A stretch of 64,000 nt of DNA from Chloroflexota bacterium (lineage in GTDB: Bacteria; Chloroflexota; Anaerolineae; J102), in contig JAKOVD010000041.1 of assembly GCA_029782215.1 (NCBI GenBank), positions 1-64,000 of the forward strand, in the 5' to 3' direction. The notes under the pieces are model-generated. The model was given only the letters and a program-made list of their open reading frames with translations. It was not told where the DNA came from and did no database searches. The translations under genes and the position numbers were made by a program. The first letter of the stretch is position 1. Each line of letters begins with the position of its first letter. Of the stretch, positions 54,059 through 62,849 are shown in pieces.

Positions 54059-56101
54059 TCATCCGGCATAGACGTGCACTGCGGGGCTCTTGGGGCCGCC
54101 GGCGGCGCTCCACTGGAACACCCACCAGGCGTCATAGGGACTCAGGTTGACACAGCCGTGGCTGCGCGGGGCGCCAAAGGCATCGTGCCAGTAGGCCGTG
54201 TGCAGGGCGAAGCCGCGGTAGAAGTAAGAAGTCCACGTCACCCCCTCGATGTAGTAGCCGGGACCGGACATGGTTGTCGAGGCATGGCGCGCCCAGGTGC
54301 GATAGATGCCCTGGACGGTGGCTGCGCCGGGACGGCCGGTCGCCACCATAGCGGCGTAGACCGGCTGATCGCCTTCATAGGCCACGGCGGTTTGCTCGCG
54401 GAGATTGACGCTTACCCAGCGTTCGCCGGGATCGATGGCCGCCGGCCGCGGCCTGCCGCGGGCCACGCGCAGCCACTGTCCCAGCACCCAGCGGTCCGGA
54501 CCGATGCGGTGCCAGGTCTCGTCGTTGACGCTGGCCGACTCCAGGATCGGAAAGGCCTGGTTGCGATAGACCTCGCTCACGGGCGGGTTGCCATCGGTGG
54601 CGCCGGGGGTCTGGCGGACGTTCAGCGAGCTGGTGGCGACAAAGCCGATTGGCAGCGTGATCGGCGCCGCCGCCGCGATGTCGCCCTCCACCGGGCTGAG
54701 CAGGCGGACCCAATCGCTGTGCACCCACTGGTTCTCGCCGATGCCGTACCACACGGCCCCGGCCACGGCGGTTTCCTCGGCGATGGTCAATTCGGCGCCA
54801 GCCAGCAGCCTGGCTATGGGCGGGTTGTCGGGACTCAGCCCAGGACGGGCGCGCACGTTGAGGGCGTCGGCGACGACCACAGCCCGCGCTGGGCGGTGGG
54901 GCGCGACGGCCGGTGACGCCGGGTCGAGCAGGCGGACCCAACCGGCAAATACCCAGCGGTCGGGACCGATGCAGTACCAACGATCGCCACCGGTCCGAAC
55001 CTCCTCGAAGACGTTGACCCTGGCGCCGCGCGGCAGGCGGTCGATCGGCGGGTTGTGGGCCCGCACCCCAGGACGCGCACGCACGGCCAGCGTGTCTGCC
55101 ACCACGACCCCGCGCCGCGAGTCCACGGCGGGAGGGGCAGGCGGCGCAGGCGGGGGGGTGTCATGAGGCAGCTCGACGCCGCGCAGCGGCGAGGGCGTGA
55201 ACATCCGCACGCTTGCCGCCGGGAACCAGTCCCCGGCCGTCGAGCGATACCAGATCTGGTCAGCGGCCATCGTCTCCGTGGTAAAGGCCAGGTACGTGCC
55301 GGGCCCCATATGACGGGTGATCGGACCGCCGCCGGGCGCCGCATGCGCGGCGGCCCACGCCCACAACGGCGCTGCGTTGCGGTGCGGGAGCCAGGGCTCG
55401 GCGGCGGTGGTGGCGATGGGCACTTCGGGCAGAGGCGGGTAGCTCTCATCCGCCCCTTCCACGACAGAGGTGATCGCGGCGCCGGCGGGGATTGGCGTCA
55501 CCACGTCGAAAGCCTGTTCGGCCAACCGCTCCACCCAGAAGCCATCGGCATCGATCAGGTCGAGAACGAGCCGGTAGGCACCCGGCTTGGTGTAGGCGCA
55601 GGGCCAGGTCACGTCGATATGGGCGCCTTCGCTGCCGTGGATCTCCCGCACTTCCCCGGCGCCGCCGTCGAAGCGCAGCCGCTGATCGGCTGCCACCCCA
55701 CTCAGCTCCAGGCGGACGACTGCCGCAGGCGGCTCCGGCGCGGACACCTCAAAACGGTTGACCGTGGGCTTCGCAGCCCCGGTCTCGGAGGGCGCTTCGC
55801 GGTCGCCGCCCACCACTACGGTGCAGGAGGCAACGTGCTCGCCCCATTGCAGGCTGGCGGCATATTCGCCGTCGGCCTCGTAGCCATGGGCGCCCAGGTC
55901 CAGGTCATGCTCGGCGCTCCAGGTCCAGGCGGTCGGGCTGCAGACCACGCCCAGGTCGATGATGTTGCCATCGCCGGCGTCAAAGCTGGCCGGCGCACAC
56001 ACCTCGCCGTCATCCACACCCGGCGCGACAAAGGCGAGTCGAAACGCAATCGTACGCCGCCCTGCCTCGGGCGCGGCGTGCAGACGGATGGACGGGGACA
56101 T
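54059..56101 (-). CDS. L,D-transpeptidase (YkuD) with repeated SH3-like modules
   Basis: 680 residues from ATG at 56101 (GGAGGG upstream). The C-terminal 120 residues form the YkuD domain with YWHDAFGAPRSHGCVNL (catalytic His and Cys in the SHGC motif), which makes 3-3 peptidoglycan crosslinks. Upstream are three related SH3-like modules of about 75 residues (VRARPGVRAHNPPIDRL, VRARPGLSPDNPPIARL, VRQTPGATDGNPPVSEV) and an N-terminal beta-rich region. No signal peptide or membrane segment is visible from this start or the longer frame, which is odd for a cell-wall enzyme. Confidence 0.88.
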   Translation of the reverse strand: MSPSIRLHAAPEAGRRTIAFRLAFVAPGVDDGEVCAPASFDAGDGNIIDLGVVCSPTAWTWSAEHDLDLGAHGYEADGEYAASLQWGEHVASCTVVVGGDREAPSETGAAKPTVNRFEVSAPEPPAAVVRLELSGVAADQRLRFDGGAGEVREIHGSEGAHIDVTWPCAYTKPGAYRLVLDLIDADGFWVERLAEQAFDVVTPIPAGAAITSVVEGADESYPPLPEVPIATTAAEPWLPHRNAAPLWAWAAAHAAPGGGPITRHMGPGTYLAFTTETMAADQIWYRSTAGDWFPAASVRMFTPSPLRGVELPHDTPPPAPPAPPAVDSRRGVVVADTLAVRARPGVRAHNPPIDRLPRGARVNVFEEVRTGGDRWYCIGPDRWVFAGWVRLLDPASPAVAPHRPARAVVVADALNVRARPGLSPDNPPIARLLAGAELTIAEETAVAGAVWYGIGENQWVHSDWVRLLSPVEGDIAAAAPITLPIGFVATSSLNVRQTPGATDGNPPVSEVYRNQAFPILESASVNDETWHRIGPDRWVLGQWLRVARGRPRPAAIDPGERWVSVNLREQTAVAYEGDQPVYAAMVATGRPGAATVQGIYRTWARHASTTMSGPGYYIEGVTWTSYFYRGFALHTAYWHDAFGAPRSHGCVNLSPYDAWWVFQWSAAGGPKSPAVHVYAG

Positions 56102-56328
56102 GGGGGAACCCTCCGGGGGGAACGGGAGCGGGTTGGCAATGCACCCGATAGTGTAGAGAAAATGGGCGTTTTGCGCCAATGGCGAAAGGTGGCCGGGTGC
56201 GGCTCACGTTTTCGCGCAATTCATCGCGAAGAAGACGCGAATGGAAGGAACACGAAATCGCCAGTTACGAATGTTTTGGGCGGGGCCAGAACGACGGCGG
56301 CGGAGCCTGCCGCGGCCGCCCACGCCGG

Positions 56329-56694
56329 TCAAGGCGGCGCGCCCGTGCCGATGTGGGCTTCGATATAGGCGGCCAGCGCCACGGCATTGTTGCGCTGCGT
56401 ATCACGGGCGCCGTAGAGCAGGGTCACATCGCCCTGCACCGCCGCTTCCCGGATCGGGCGCCAGGCCGCAGGATGGCTGTCCAGCTCTGCAAAGTACCTC
56501 TGCTGGAACTCCTGCCACCGTGCCGGGTCATGCCCGAACCAGCGGCGCAGGCTGTCAGAAGGGGCTGTCTCAGGCAGCCAGCCGTCCAGGGCCAGCGCAT
56601 CCCGTTTGATGCCGCGCGGCCAGAGCCGGTCGACCAGGAACCTGACGCTGCCGTCGGGCGGCGGGTGATCGTAGACACGTTTGACCTGGATCAT
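56329..56694 (-). CDS. DUF488 family protein (YeaO-like)
   Basis: 121 residues with the complete YeaO/DUF488 signature: VKRVYDHPPPDGSVRFLVDRLWPRGIKRD at the N-terminus and VTLLYGARDTQRNNA near the C-terminus. Members are conserved but of unknown function. ATG at 56694 is preferred over an upstream start six codons earlier because family alignments begin at IQVKRVYD. It follows the cupin gene by 27 bases on the same strand. Confidence 0.88.
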   Translation of the reverse strand: MIQVKRVYDHPPPDGSVRFLVDRLWPRGIKRDALALDGWLPETAPSDSLRRWFGHDPARWQEFQQRYFAELDSHPAAWRPIREAAVQGDVTLLYGARDTQRNNAVALAAYIEAHIGTGAPP

Positions 56695-56721
56695 GCTGGC
56701 GACTCCGCGCAATGGGGTACT

Positions 56722-57096
56722 TTAGCCTGCTGCTTGTTCGGACCGGCCGATCTCGCCGCCGACTTTGCCCGGGCGCACGTTTTGGGCGCCGTGCAGGAAG
56801 CCGACGAACACCAGGTCATCGTCCAGCGCCCTGATCGAATGGACTTCACCCGGATCGAAGATCAGCAGGGCTTCGGGTCCGAACTGGTGTTCCTGGTGGT
56901 CGGCGCCCGCAAACATGCCCTGACCTTTCAGAACCACCACGTAGAAAGGCGAATGGGCCGATTGATGTTCGGGGATGCTCTGGCCGGGTTTGAGAGTGAA
57001 GAGCAGCACTCGCCCATGTTCGTCCACGTATAGTGGCTGCGAGTGCGGGCCGGCCTCCTGAAACTCGAGGTTCTGGAGCAGATGCGTTGTTCTCAT
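56722..57096 (-). CDS. Cupin-domain protein
   Basis: 124-residue single cupin barrel. Motif 1 region GQSIPEHQSAHSPFYVVVLKGQG carries the His ligands and motif 2 region IFDPGEVHSIRAL gives the third His. Small cupins of this kind can be sugar isomerases, dioxygenases or ligand sensors; nothing here decides. ATG at 57096. The next upstream DNA holds an M24 peptidase remnant. Confidence 0.82.
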   Translation of the reverse strand: MRTTHLLQNLEFQEAGPHSQPLYVDEHGRVLLFTLKPGQSIPEHQSAHSPFYVVVLKGQGMFAGADHQEHQFGPEALLIFDPGEVHSIRALDDDLVFVGFLHGAQNVRPGKVGGEIGRSEQAAG

Positions 57097-57140
57097 GGGT
57101 CACTCCTGTGTGTGTGGATGTCCTGGGTATCGTGGACGCT

Positions 57141-57300
57141 TCAGCCGCACGGTTCCAGCTCGCGCGGGTAGTTGGTGAGTGTCTCCTGCCCGTCAGGGAG
57201 CACAACGGCCGTGTCCTCCACGCGCACACCCCACGGGCCGGCGTACAGGTCGCAGTTGCCAACGGCCATCACCACGTTGGCGGGCAGGGGCGGCGGGGCC
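57141..57300 (-). pseudogene. C-terminal remnant of M24 metallopeptidase
   Basis: Reading the minus strand from about 57300 gives ANVVMAVGNCDLYAGPWGVR then VEDTAVVLPDGQETLTNYPR and a stop at 57141-57143. GPWGVRVEDT and the terminal LTNYP are typical of the last 50 residues of M24 (Xaa-Pro peptidase/creatinase) proteins, including the final metal-ligand Glu. The upstream part is missing, replaced by unrelated sequence. With 57097-57410 this makes a 314-base stretch without an intact gene. Confidence 0.6.
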
Positions 57301-57410
57301 TTCTCGCCGCAGGCGAAAGGTCCCTGCCGTCGCCGGAGTTCAAGAAAGGTGGATTGTTCAGCAACCGCAAGCGACGGCAGCGCCCTTGCGCCCAGTCTCC
57401 CCCAGTTTAC

Positions 57411-57647
57411 CTATGCCACGCCCGGATGTTCTGTGAGACGCGCTCCTATTTGCAGCGAGGATCGACCTGCGGGAGTCCGGAGAGTCTCGCCCTGAGTGAT
57501 GAGCGCCTTTGCAATGCGGTCGGCGTCATGAACCAGTTGCGAGCGGCGAGGAACGAGCAAGAAGACACCATCCAGGTCGAGCAGAGTCAATTCGTCGCCC
57601 GGCTGTAGATCATACCGCTCGCGGAGCGGCTTGGGCAGGGTAAGCAC
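57411..57647 (-). CDS. AbrB/SpoVT-type DNA-binding protein, 5' end probably lost
   Basis: 78 residues. LTLPKPLRERYDLQPGDELTLLDL matches the swapped-hairpin AbrB domain (as in antitoxins VapB/MazE-like), followed by a basic linker. The recognisable domain extends upstream of the GTG at 57647 (in-frame LSPERC), but there is no start codon there before the eamA-like gene's coding end at 57655, so the gene seems to have been joined to or cut by the neighbour. No toxin partner is visible. Confidence 0.5.
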   Translation of the reverse strand: MLTLPKPLRERYDLQPGDELTLLDLDGVFLLVPRRSQLVHDADRIAKALITQGETLRTPAGRSSLQIGARLTEHPGVA

Positions 57648-57654
57648 GCAGCGC

Positions 57655-58647
57655 TCAGGCGAAAGCCAGGATCGCCACGCCCATGACCGCCACCAGGGTC
57701 CCGGCGATGGCGCCCCAGCCGATACGCTCCTTGAACACGAAGTGGCTGATGGGCAGGAGGAAGATGGGCGGGAGCGCCAGAAGGGTACTGGCGATGCCCA
57801 CCGCCGTGCGCTGCACCGCCACCAACGAGAGTGTGACGCCGAGGAACGGGCCGAAGAAGGCCCCGCCCAGGATGTACTTCATGGCTTCAGGCCGGCGGCG
57901 CAGCGCCGCAAACGTTGGCCGCACCTGGCCAACCACCACCGTGATCAGCCAGAGGATGGCGGCCGCGGCGATCATGCGCATCAGGGTGCCGGACAGGGCG
58001 GAGAAATCGCCCACGAGCCCCTTCTTGGCCGTGATGTAGCCCAGGGCCTGGCCCAGGGCTGCGCCCACCCCAAACAGCAGCCCCAGGCGCATTTGCGAGC
58101 GATGCGCCGGTGCGCCGGCCTCTACGACGGTTGGGGACCCTGATTGGGCGGCCACGGGGGGCACGCTCCTACCAGATTCTTGCCTCCTGCCCGTTGCCCC
58201 TTGCTCCCCGCCCCCCGCCCGGTCGAACACCACCCAGGCGATCCCGACGACGGTGACGGCGATGCCCACCAACTGCGCGGCGGACAGGCGCTCGCCAAGG
58301 AACAGCCAGGCCAGGAGGGTGCTGAAGATGGGCGCCGTGCTCATCATCAGCATGGACAGGCGCGGCCCGATCCACACAAAGGCCTGAAAGAGGAAGGCGT
58401 CGCCCAACACCAGGCCTAGAAAGCCCGACAGGGCGAACCAGAACCAGCGCCAGGGCTCGGCGCCCAAGGGCAGGGCCTGGCCCAGCAGAAGGTGTGTCAG
58501 GACCAAGAAGAGTACTGCGAGCAGGAGGCGGATGCGGTTGACGACGATGGAACCGACCAGGCGTCCTGCCAGGGTGAAGAAGGTCGAGGTGAACGACCAG
58601 CACAGGGAGGTGAGGAGGGCGGCCAGCTCGCCAACGAGAAGGAACAA
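57655..58647 (-). CDS. EamA/DMT-family transporter
   Basis: 330 residues with ten helices in two EamA repeats. The first spans about residues 3-140 (GELAALLTSLCWSFTSTFFT, WLFLGERLSAAQLVGI) and the second follows a long non-conserved central loop of about 50 residues (GEQGATGRRQESGRS...). The end is LPISHFVFKERIGWGAIAG. Substrates of this family are varied (amino acids, nucleosides, sugars). TTG at 58647 has a GAGGT six bases upstream; no better start is near. Confidence 0.85.
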   Translation of the reverse strand: MFLLVGELAALLTSLCWSFTSTFFTLAGRLVGSIVVNRIRLLLAVLFLVLTHLLLGQALPLGAEPWRWFWFALSGFLGLVLGDAFLFQAFVWIGPRLSMLMMSTAPIFSTLLAWLFLGERLSAAQLVGIAVTVVGIAWVVFDRAGGGEQGATGRRQESGRSVPPVAAQSGSPTVVEAGAPAHRSQMRLGLLFGVGAALGQALGYITAKKGLVGDFSALSGTLMRMIAAAAILWLITVVVGQVRPTFAALRRRPEAMKYILGGAFFGPFLGVTLSLVAVQRTAVGIASTLLALPPIFLLPISHFVFKERIGWGAIAGTLVAVMGVAILAFA

Positions 58648-58883
58648 GAGCTACCTCAAAAAGGGTGCGGGGATCAGGGGCCGTGTGGACGGATGTCGCA
58701 GGAAGATACTCGCCGAGCTTATGAAGGCGCTGTATTGTAGCGCCGTTTCCGATTTTCAGCGCGCCGGCTGGGGCTGGGCGGGTGCGACGCCTGTGTTCGG
58801 GCTGCTGAGGGGCCGGGAAACCCTGTATGAAACAACTGTAAGGCGCCAGCGCCATCATAGCATGAAGGTGACAGAGATTTCAC

Positions 58884-58911
58884 TTGACTTGCGAGGGCGC
58901 CATTCTAGAAT
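58884..58911 (+). promoter_or_regulatory. Promoter of Pro-Thr-rich surface protein gene
   Basis: TTGACT (58884-58889), a 16-base spacer, then TAGAAT (58906-58911); five of six matches in each box. The leader to the start codon is about 140 bases. No other gene is seen in the 411-base gap 58648-59058. Confidence 0.65.
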
Positions 58912-59058
58912 GGAAGTATGGCCCTGCGGGAGTCTCTGAGCAGGGAGCACAAGACATCGTTTTCGGCATCGTCGTTTCATAACCGGCGCTTGAAAGAGAG
59001 ATCCTCCCCTCACTATCGTCCGGCGCTCACTCACAGCCATTGTCAAGGAGTTCCGAAG

Positions 59059-61218
59059 ATGAGCACAAGGTTGGAGGGTTGGTCTTGGCGCGCGCCATTC
59101 TGGCGGCGCGCCGGGCTGGTGGCCGCGATGGCGGCAACGTTCGGCGCGTTGGTGCTGTTCGCAAGCATGATCCCGTCACTTGCGCAGCCGGCCGCCCGAG
59201 TGGCAAGCGCGGGCGTCACGCTGGCCAAGACCTGCCCGGCGGGCGTCCGCCTGGGCGCGCCGGCGCCGTATCACGTGCAGTTTGCCAACAGCGGGCCTGG
59301 TGACGTGCTCGTCGACCTGGAGGACTCGCAGACGGGGATCCTGACCTCCAGCGTTCCCGTCAGCGCGGCCGCGAGCCTGGATATCACCTACGCTTATACG
59401 CCCACCACGGGGACGGTCGCCATCACCAACGTGGTCAGTGCCACCGTGGCCGACCTGGTGGATGGCGTCCCGCTGACGGACACGCAGGTGGTCACGGCCA
59501 GTTGCAGCAGCGCCGTGGCCGACCCGGTGGACCTCGCCCTCACCAAGGGCGACGCCCCCGACCCGGCCACGGCCGGCGGCGTCCTGGTCTACACGCTCAC
59601 CGCCAGCAACCTCAGCGCCAACCCGGCCTACGAGGTCATCGTCAGCGACACCCTGCCGGCAGGGCTGGCGCCCATCACCCAGACCTGGACGGCGCCGGTC
59701 ACGGGCTGTGCAACCGCCGCCGGCACTATCCAATGCCGGATCGGCGTCCTGCCGCCAGCCTCCGGCACGGTCTTGACGTTCACCGTTGACATCAGCCCAA
59801 CCTTGTCCGGCCTGATCACGAACACGGCGGCCATCACCGCCGCCAACCTGGACGTCGACGACAGCAACAACACGGCCACGCAGACAACGCTCGTCGAGCC
59901 TGCGGCGCCTAGCCCCACGCCGACGGCGACAGAGACTCCGACCCCTACCGACACGACAACGCCCACGCCGACGGATACGGAGACACCCACACCGACCTCC
60001 ACAGCCGCGCCGACGGATACGGAAACACCCACGCCGACGCCGACGGTGACAGAGACTCCCACGCCAACCCCCACCGTCGCGCCGACGGATACGGAAACAC
60101 CCACGCTGACGCCGACGGTGACAGAGACTCCCACGCCAACCGCCACCGCCGCGCCGACGGATACGGAAACGCCCACGCTGACGCCGACGACTACAGAGAC
60201 CCCCACGCCGACCCCCACCGCCGCGCCGACGGATACGGAAACGCCCACGCTGACGCCGACGACTACAGAGACTCCCACGCCGACCCCCACCGCCGCGCCG
60301 ACGGATACGGAAACACCCACGCCGACCGCCACCGCAAAGCCCAGCGCCACGCCCACCCCGACAACCACGGCAACATCGGCGCCTGCAACCGGCACCCGCC
60401 TGCGCGGGTACGTCTACGTGCGGATGTTCGGCCAGAACCAGGCGTTGCCGGGCGTGACGGTGCAGCTCTGGCGCAGCAGTTCGCCCGACGTCCTGGGCCA
60501 GTTCGTGGACGACCGCGTCAGCGACCTGGGCGGCTTCTACAACTTCTTCGTCCCCACCACGCCGCCGCCGTACTACCACCTGGTCCTCGTGACGCCGCCG
60601 GGTAAGGCGCCGTTGCAGGCGACGTCGGGCGAAGGGATCGTCGTCAGCCCCGACCACATTCGCTTCGATGCGCCAACCTTCCAGGTCTACCAGGACAACG
60701 ATTTCGTCCTCATCCCGGTTACACCCACGCCCACGGCCACCCTTTCACCGGCCCCCACCGCCACCAGCACACCGCAGCCGGCGACGCCGACCCACACGCC
60801 CGGTCCCACCAGTACAGCAACGCCCACCAGCACCGTGACGCCGCCGCCAACGCTGACGCCGACGCCCACGGCCACCCCGCTCCAGGGCTCGATCCGCGCC
60901 CTGGTCTGGAACGACCTCAACCGCAACGGCGTCCGCGAGGGCGATGAACCGCCGCTCGCGGGTGTGGAGGTAATGGTGGAGAAGGTGGGAGCCGCGCGTT
61001 CCAACGAGCGGGTGATCACCGGCAGCGATGGCGTTGCCCAGTTCGCCGCTCGCACGGCGCCGGCGATCTACAAGGTGACCGAAATCGACCCGCCCTATGC
61101 CTTGTCGACGACCCCTAACCAGGCGTATGTGGCGGTTTCCCCCGGCGTCCAGACGGATGTCGCCTTCGGCGACCGGGTCCTACCCAAACACGTTTTTCTG
61201 CCCGCCGTGCAACGGTAG
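59059..61218 (+). CDS. Secreted DUF11/Pro-Thr-rich surface protein with SdrD-B-like domain
   Basis: 719 residues from ATG at 59059 (GGAG nine bases upstream). Signal peptide or anchor ([20 protein letters not shown]), two beta-rich domains of the DUF11/conserved-repeat type (about 50-155 and 156-270, with [18 protein letters not shown] and LPAGLAP), a 24-residue Pro-Thr-Glu repeat coded by tandem 72-bp units, a carboxypeptidase-like domain ([16 protein letters not shown]), a second Pro-Thr linker, and an SdrD-B-like domain ([27 protein letters not shown]). It ends [10 protein letters not shown], a short basic-aromatic-LP tail common in secreted proteins of these bacteria. Probably a stalk-like surface protein. 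Confidence 0.85.
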   Translation: MSTRLEGWSWRAPFWRRAGLVAAMAATFGALVLFASMIPSLAQPAARVASAGVTLAKTCPAGVRLGAPAPYHVQFANSGPGDVLVDLEDSQTGILTSSVPVSAAASLDITYAYTPTTGTVAITNVVSATVADLVDGVPLTDTQVVTASCSSAVADPVDLALTKGDAPDPATAGGVLVYTLTASNLSANPAYEVIVSDTLPAGLAPITQTWTAPVTGCATAAGTIQCRIGVLPPASGTVLTFTVDISPTLSGLITNTAAITAANLDVDDSNNTATQTTLVEPAAPSPTPTATETPTPTDTTTPTPTDTETPTPTSTAAPTDTETPTPTPTVTETPTPTPTVAPTDTETPTLTPTVTETPTPTATAAPTDTETPTLTPTTTETPTPTPTAAPTDTETPTLTPTTTETPTPTPTAAPTDTETPTPTATAKPSATPTPTTTATSAPATGTRLRGYVYVRMFGQNQALPGVTVQLWRSSSPDVLGQFVDDRVSDLGGFYNFFVPTTPPPYYHLVLVTPPGKAPLQATSGEGIVVSPDHIRFDAPTFQVYQDNDFVLIPVTPTPTATLSPAPTATSTPQPATPTHTPGPTSTATPTSTVTPPPTLTPTPTATPLQGSIRALVWNDLNRNGVREGDEPPLAGVEVMVEKVGAARSNERVITGSDGVAQFAARTAPAIYKVTEIDPPYALSTTPNQAYVAVSPGVQTDVAFGDRVLPKHVFLPAVQR
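60007..60366. repeat. Tandem 72-bp repeats coding Pro-Thr repeats
   Basis: GCGCCGACGGATACGGAAAC begins each unit at 60007, 60079, 60151, 60223 and 60295 (exact 72-bp spacing), giving a 24-residue period rich in Thr, Pro and Glu. A related 5' part precedes the array. It lies inside the surface protein gene. Confidence 0.9.
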
Positions 61219-61241
61219 CTGAAACTGACAAACCGACTGAC

Positions 61242-61280
61242 GCGGCGGCCTCTTCGCCATACCTGCGAAGAGGCCGCCGC
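61242..61280. terminator. Bidirectional terminator between convergent genes
   Basis: GCGGCGGCCTCTTCGC and GCGAAGAGGCCGCCGC form a perfect 16-bp stem with a 7-base loop, between the surface protein stop and the DUF1269 gene stop. It is the strongest hairpin in the right half, although no T-run follows. Confidence 0.65.
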
Positions 61281-61288
61281 CGTGCTGT

Positions 61289-61789
61289 CTAGGACTCAGC
61301 TCCCTCCGCTGGTTGCGCATCCTCTTCGTCAGGGGAGACTTCGAGGAGGGTGCCGCCCTCACTTGTGATCTGGTTTTGGAGCCACTCGACCCCCGGTGGA
61401 ACCGCCAGGCCGACCACGGCCAGGGTGCCGGGCTCGAGCAGGGCGCCGATATCGATCAGATCGGTGTTGGGCAGCCCGCCATCTTCGCTGGCCGCAGCGA
61501 TGCTGCCGTACCAGGCGCCGACAGCAGCCCCGATGAGGACGCCGACGGGGCCGCCGATCAGCCCGACGAGAGCGCCCACGCCGCCACCCACCAGGGCGCC
61601 CTGCTTGCCGTTGCGGTCACCAAGCTCGTGGATGTCCAGCGTGCCATCCTCACGGCGGCGGACCAAAGCCGCCGCGTCGATGCCCATTGCTTCGTCTTTG
61701 GCGGCTTCCTTGACCTGGGCAAAGGCCGTTTCGGCGGCCACCCGTTCATGAAAAGCGCCGACTACAAGTTGGAGTTGCGGTTCTGTCAC
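61289..61789 (-). CDS. DUF1269-like membrane protein with glycine-rich segment
   Basis: 166 residues. A soluble N-terminal region (QLQLVVGAFHERVAAETAFAQ) typical of DUF1269 proteins, a Gly-rich hydrophobic segment (ALVGGGVGALVGLIGGPVGV, then IGAAVGAWYGS; about 64-98), and an acidic end (SPDEEDAQPAEGAES). It starts at GTG 61789. The function of the family is unknown; the Gly-zipper-like helix pair suggests membrane association. The coding frame is convergent with the surface protein gene. Confidence 0.7.
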   Translation of the reverse strand: MTEPQLQLVVGAFHERVAAETAFAQVKEAAKDEAMGIDAAALVRRREDGTLDIHELGDRNGKQGALVGGGVGALVGLIGGPVGVLIGAAVGAWYGSIAAASEDGGLPNTDLIDIGALLEPGTLAVVGLAVPPGVEWLQNQITSEGGTLLEVSPDEEDAQPAEGAES

Positions 61790-61886
61790 AGGATTCTCAC
61801 TTTGAGGTGCGGGGTGATGGGAATACAGGCATTATAGCGCAGGGGGCAGGCCGCACCAACGCCGTAGGCAGGGTGGGGGGTGAAGC

Positions 61887-61944
61887 AAACGACTGAAGTC
61901 GTGACTACCGAAGCGCAGGCAAACGACTAAAGTCGTCACTACGG
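61887..61944. repeat. Short dispersed palindromes (copies 2 and 3)
   Basis: AAACGACTGAAGTCGTGACTAC (61887) and AAACGACTAAAGTCGTCACTAC (61921) are adjacent copies of the palindrome also seen at 27378. The second overlaps the 3' end of the NUDIX gene. Confidence 0.65.
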
Positions 61945-62660
61945 CGCCAGTGCCACCAGTGGGGGAAAGCATGACGCAGGCCTGGCGCCACAAGGAAGTC
62001 GGTGGCGATCATCCGCTGCGCTTCTTGAGGTGAGCAGAGATAGATGCCTGCGACCTCGCCATCGGCGAAGTGCAGATGCGCCAGACCCCATTCCGTCAGC
62101 TCGCCGGCGAAGGTCTGGTTGACCTGGCGATTGCAGATGGGAGGCAAGCCGCGGCGGACGCCGTAGCGTTCGTAGATCGGCCCCACCCGGTGCAACTGCC
62201 CCCCTGTCAGCCAGGCCCCCCTGTCCGCGATCGGTAGACCCAGCTCTTCGGCGATCTCGCCCAGGGCTCCCTCCTCCCAATCCTGCCCGGCCTTGAGGTG
62301 CCCCCCGACGGTGGTATCGAAATATTGGGGCCACTCGGCCTTGTCAGGTGCGCGCATCTGCAGCACCAGCATCCCCTGTGGTGAGGTCAGGAAGATGTGC
62401 GCGACCCGGTGCCGCAGGCCGGTCAGATGGCAGAACCAGCGGGGCGCCGACCAGCCCAGGAGGGCGCCGGTGGCGGCGACGACGTCCAACATTTCCTCGC
62501 CGGGCACTGGCGGCTGCTGCAGACGATCGCGCCAGTCAGCGACGGCCGCCTGGACGACCACGGGCGTGACCGTGTCGCCACCCTGCCAGGCAGCATCCAA
62601 CAGCGCCAACTCGGCGCTCCAGGCATCGGCGGTACTGGCGGGGAAGACAACTTCGGGCAT
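61905..62660 (-). CDS. NUDIX hydrolase-like protein with N-terminal extension
   Basis: 251 residues from ATG at 62660 (AGGAA about eight bases upstream). The N-terminal 110 residues have no recognised domain. The NUDIX fold follows (RVAHIFLTSPQGMLVLQMRAP, as in isopentenyl-diphosphate isomerase-like NUDIX proteins), with a Nudix box GGHLKAGQDWEEGALGEIAEELG (spans about 140-162) in which the REUXEE Arg is replaced by Gly. That change could weaken classical activity. Divergent from glucokinase. Confidence 0.75.
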   Translation of the reverse strand: MPEVVFPASTADAWSAELALLDAAWQGGDTVTPVVVQAAVADWRDRLQQPPVPGEEMLDVVAATGALLGWSAPRWFCHLTGLRHRVAHIFLTSPQGMLVLQMRAPDKAEWPQYFDTTVGGHLKAGQDWEEGALGEIAEELGLPIADRGAWLTGGQLHRVGPIYERYGVRRGLPPICNRQVNQTFAGELTEWGLAHLHFADGEVAGIYLCSPQEAQRMIATDFLVAPGLRHAFPHWWHWRRSDDFSRLPALR

Positions 62661-62730
62661 GAGGGGTTTCCTGCGTGAGGGAACGGATGCAAAGGGCAGA
62701 AGGACGGCGGAACTGGTCGCGCCACGCATG

Positions 62731-62742
62731 ACGTGCGCACGT
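62731..62742. promoter_or_regulatory. 12-bp palindrome in divergent promoter region
   Basis: ACGTGCGCACGT is a perfect palindrome between the NUDIX gene and glucokinase, just before a TATGAT -10 candidate reading toward glucokinase. A possible operator. Confidence 0.3.
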
Positions 62743-62849
62743 ATGATATACGCTCTTGCACGGCTGCGCCCATCGGTCTATGCTTGGAATCGGTGGGCAC
62801 GGTCTCCTGGTCTACAGGTCTCCCTTCTCTCCACTTCAAGGAGCTTCCC

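Noticed and set aside
59930..60366. Regular 72-bp repeats as a CRISPR array
   Set aside because: There are no spacers. The repeats are contiguous, in frame and encode Pro-Thr repeats in a secreted protein.
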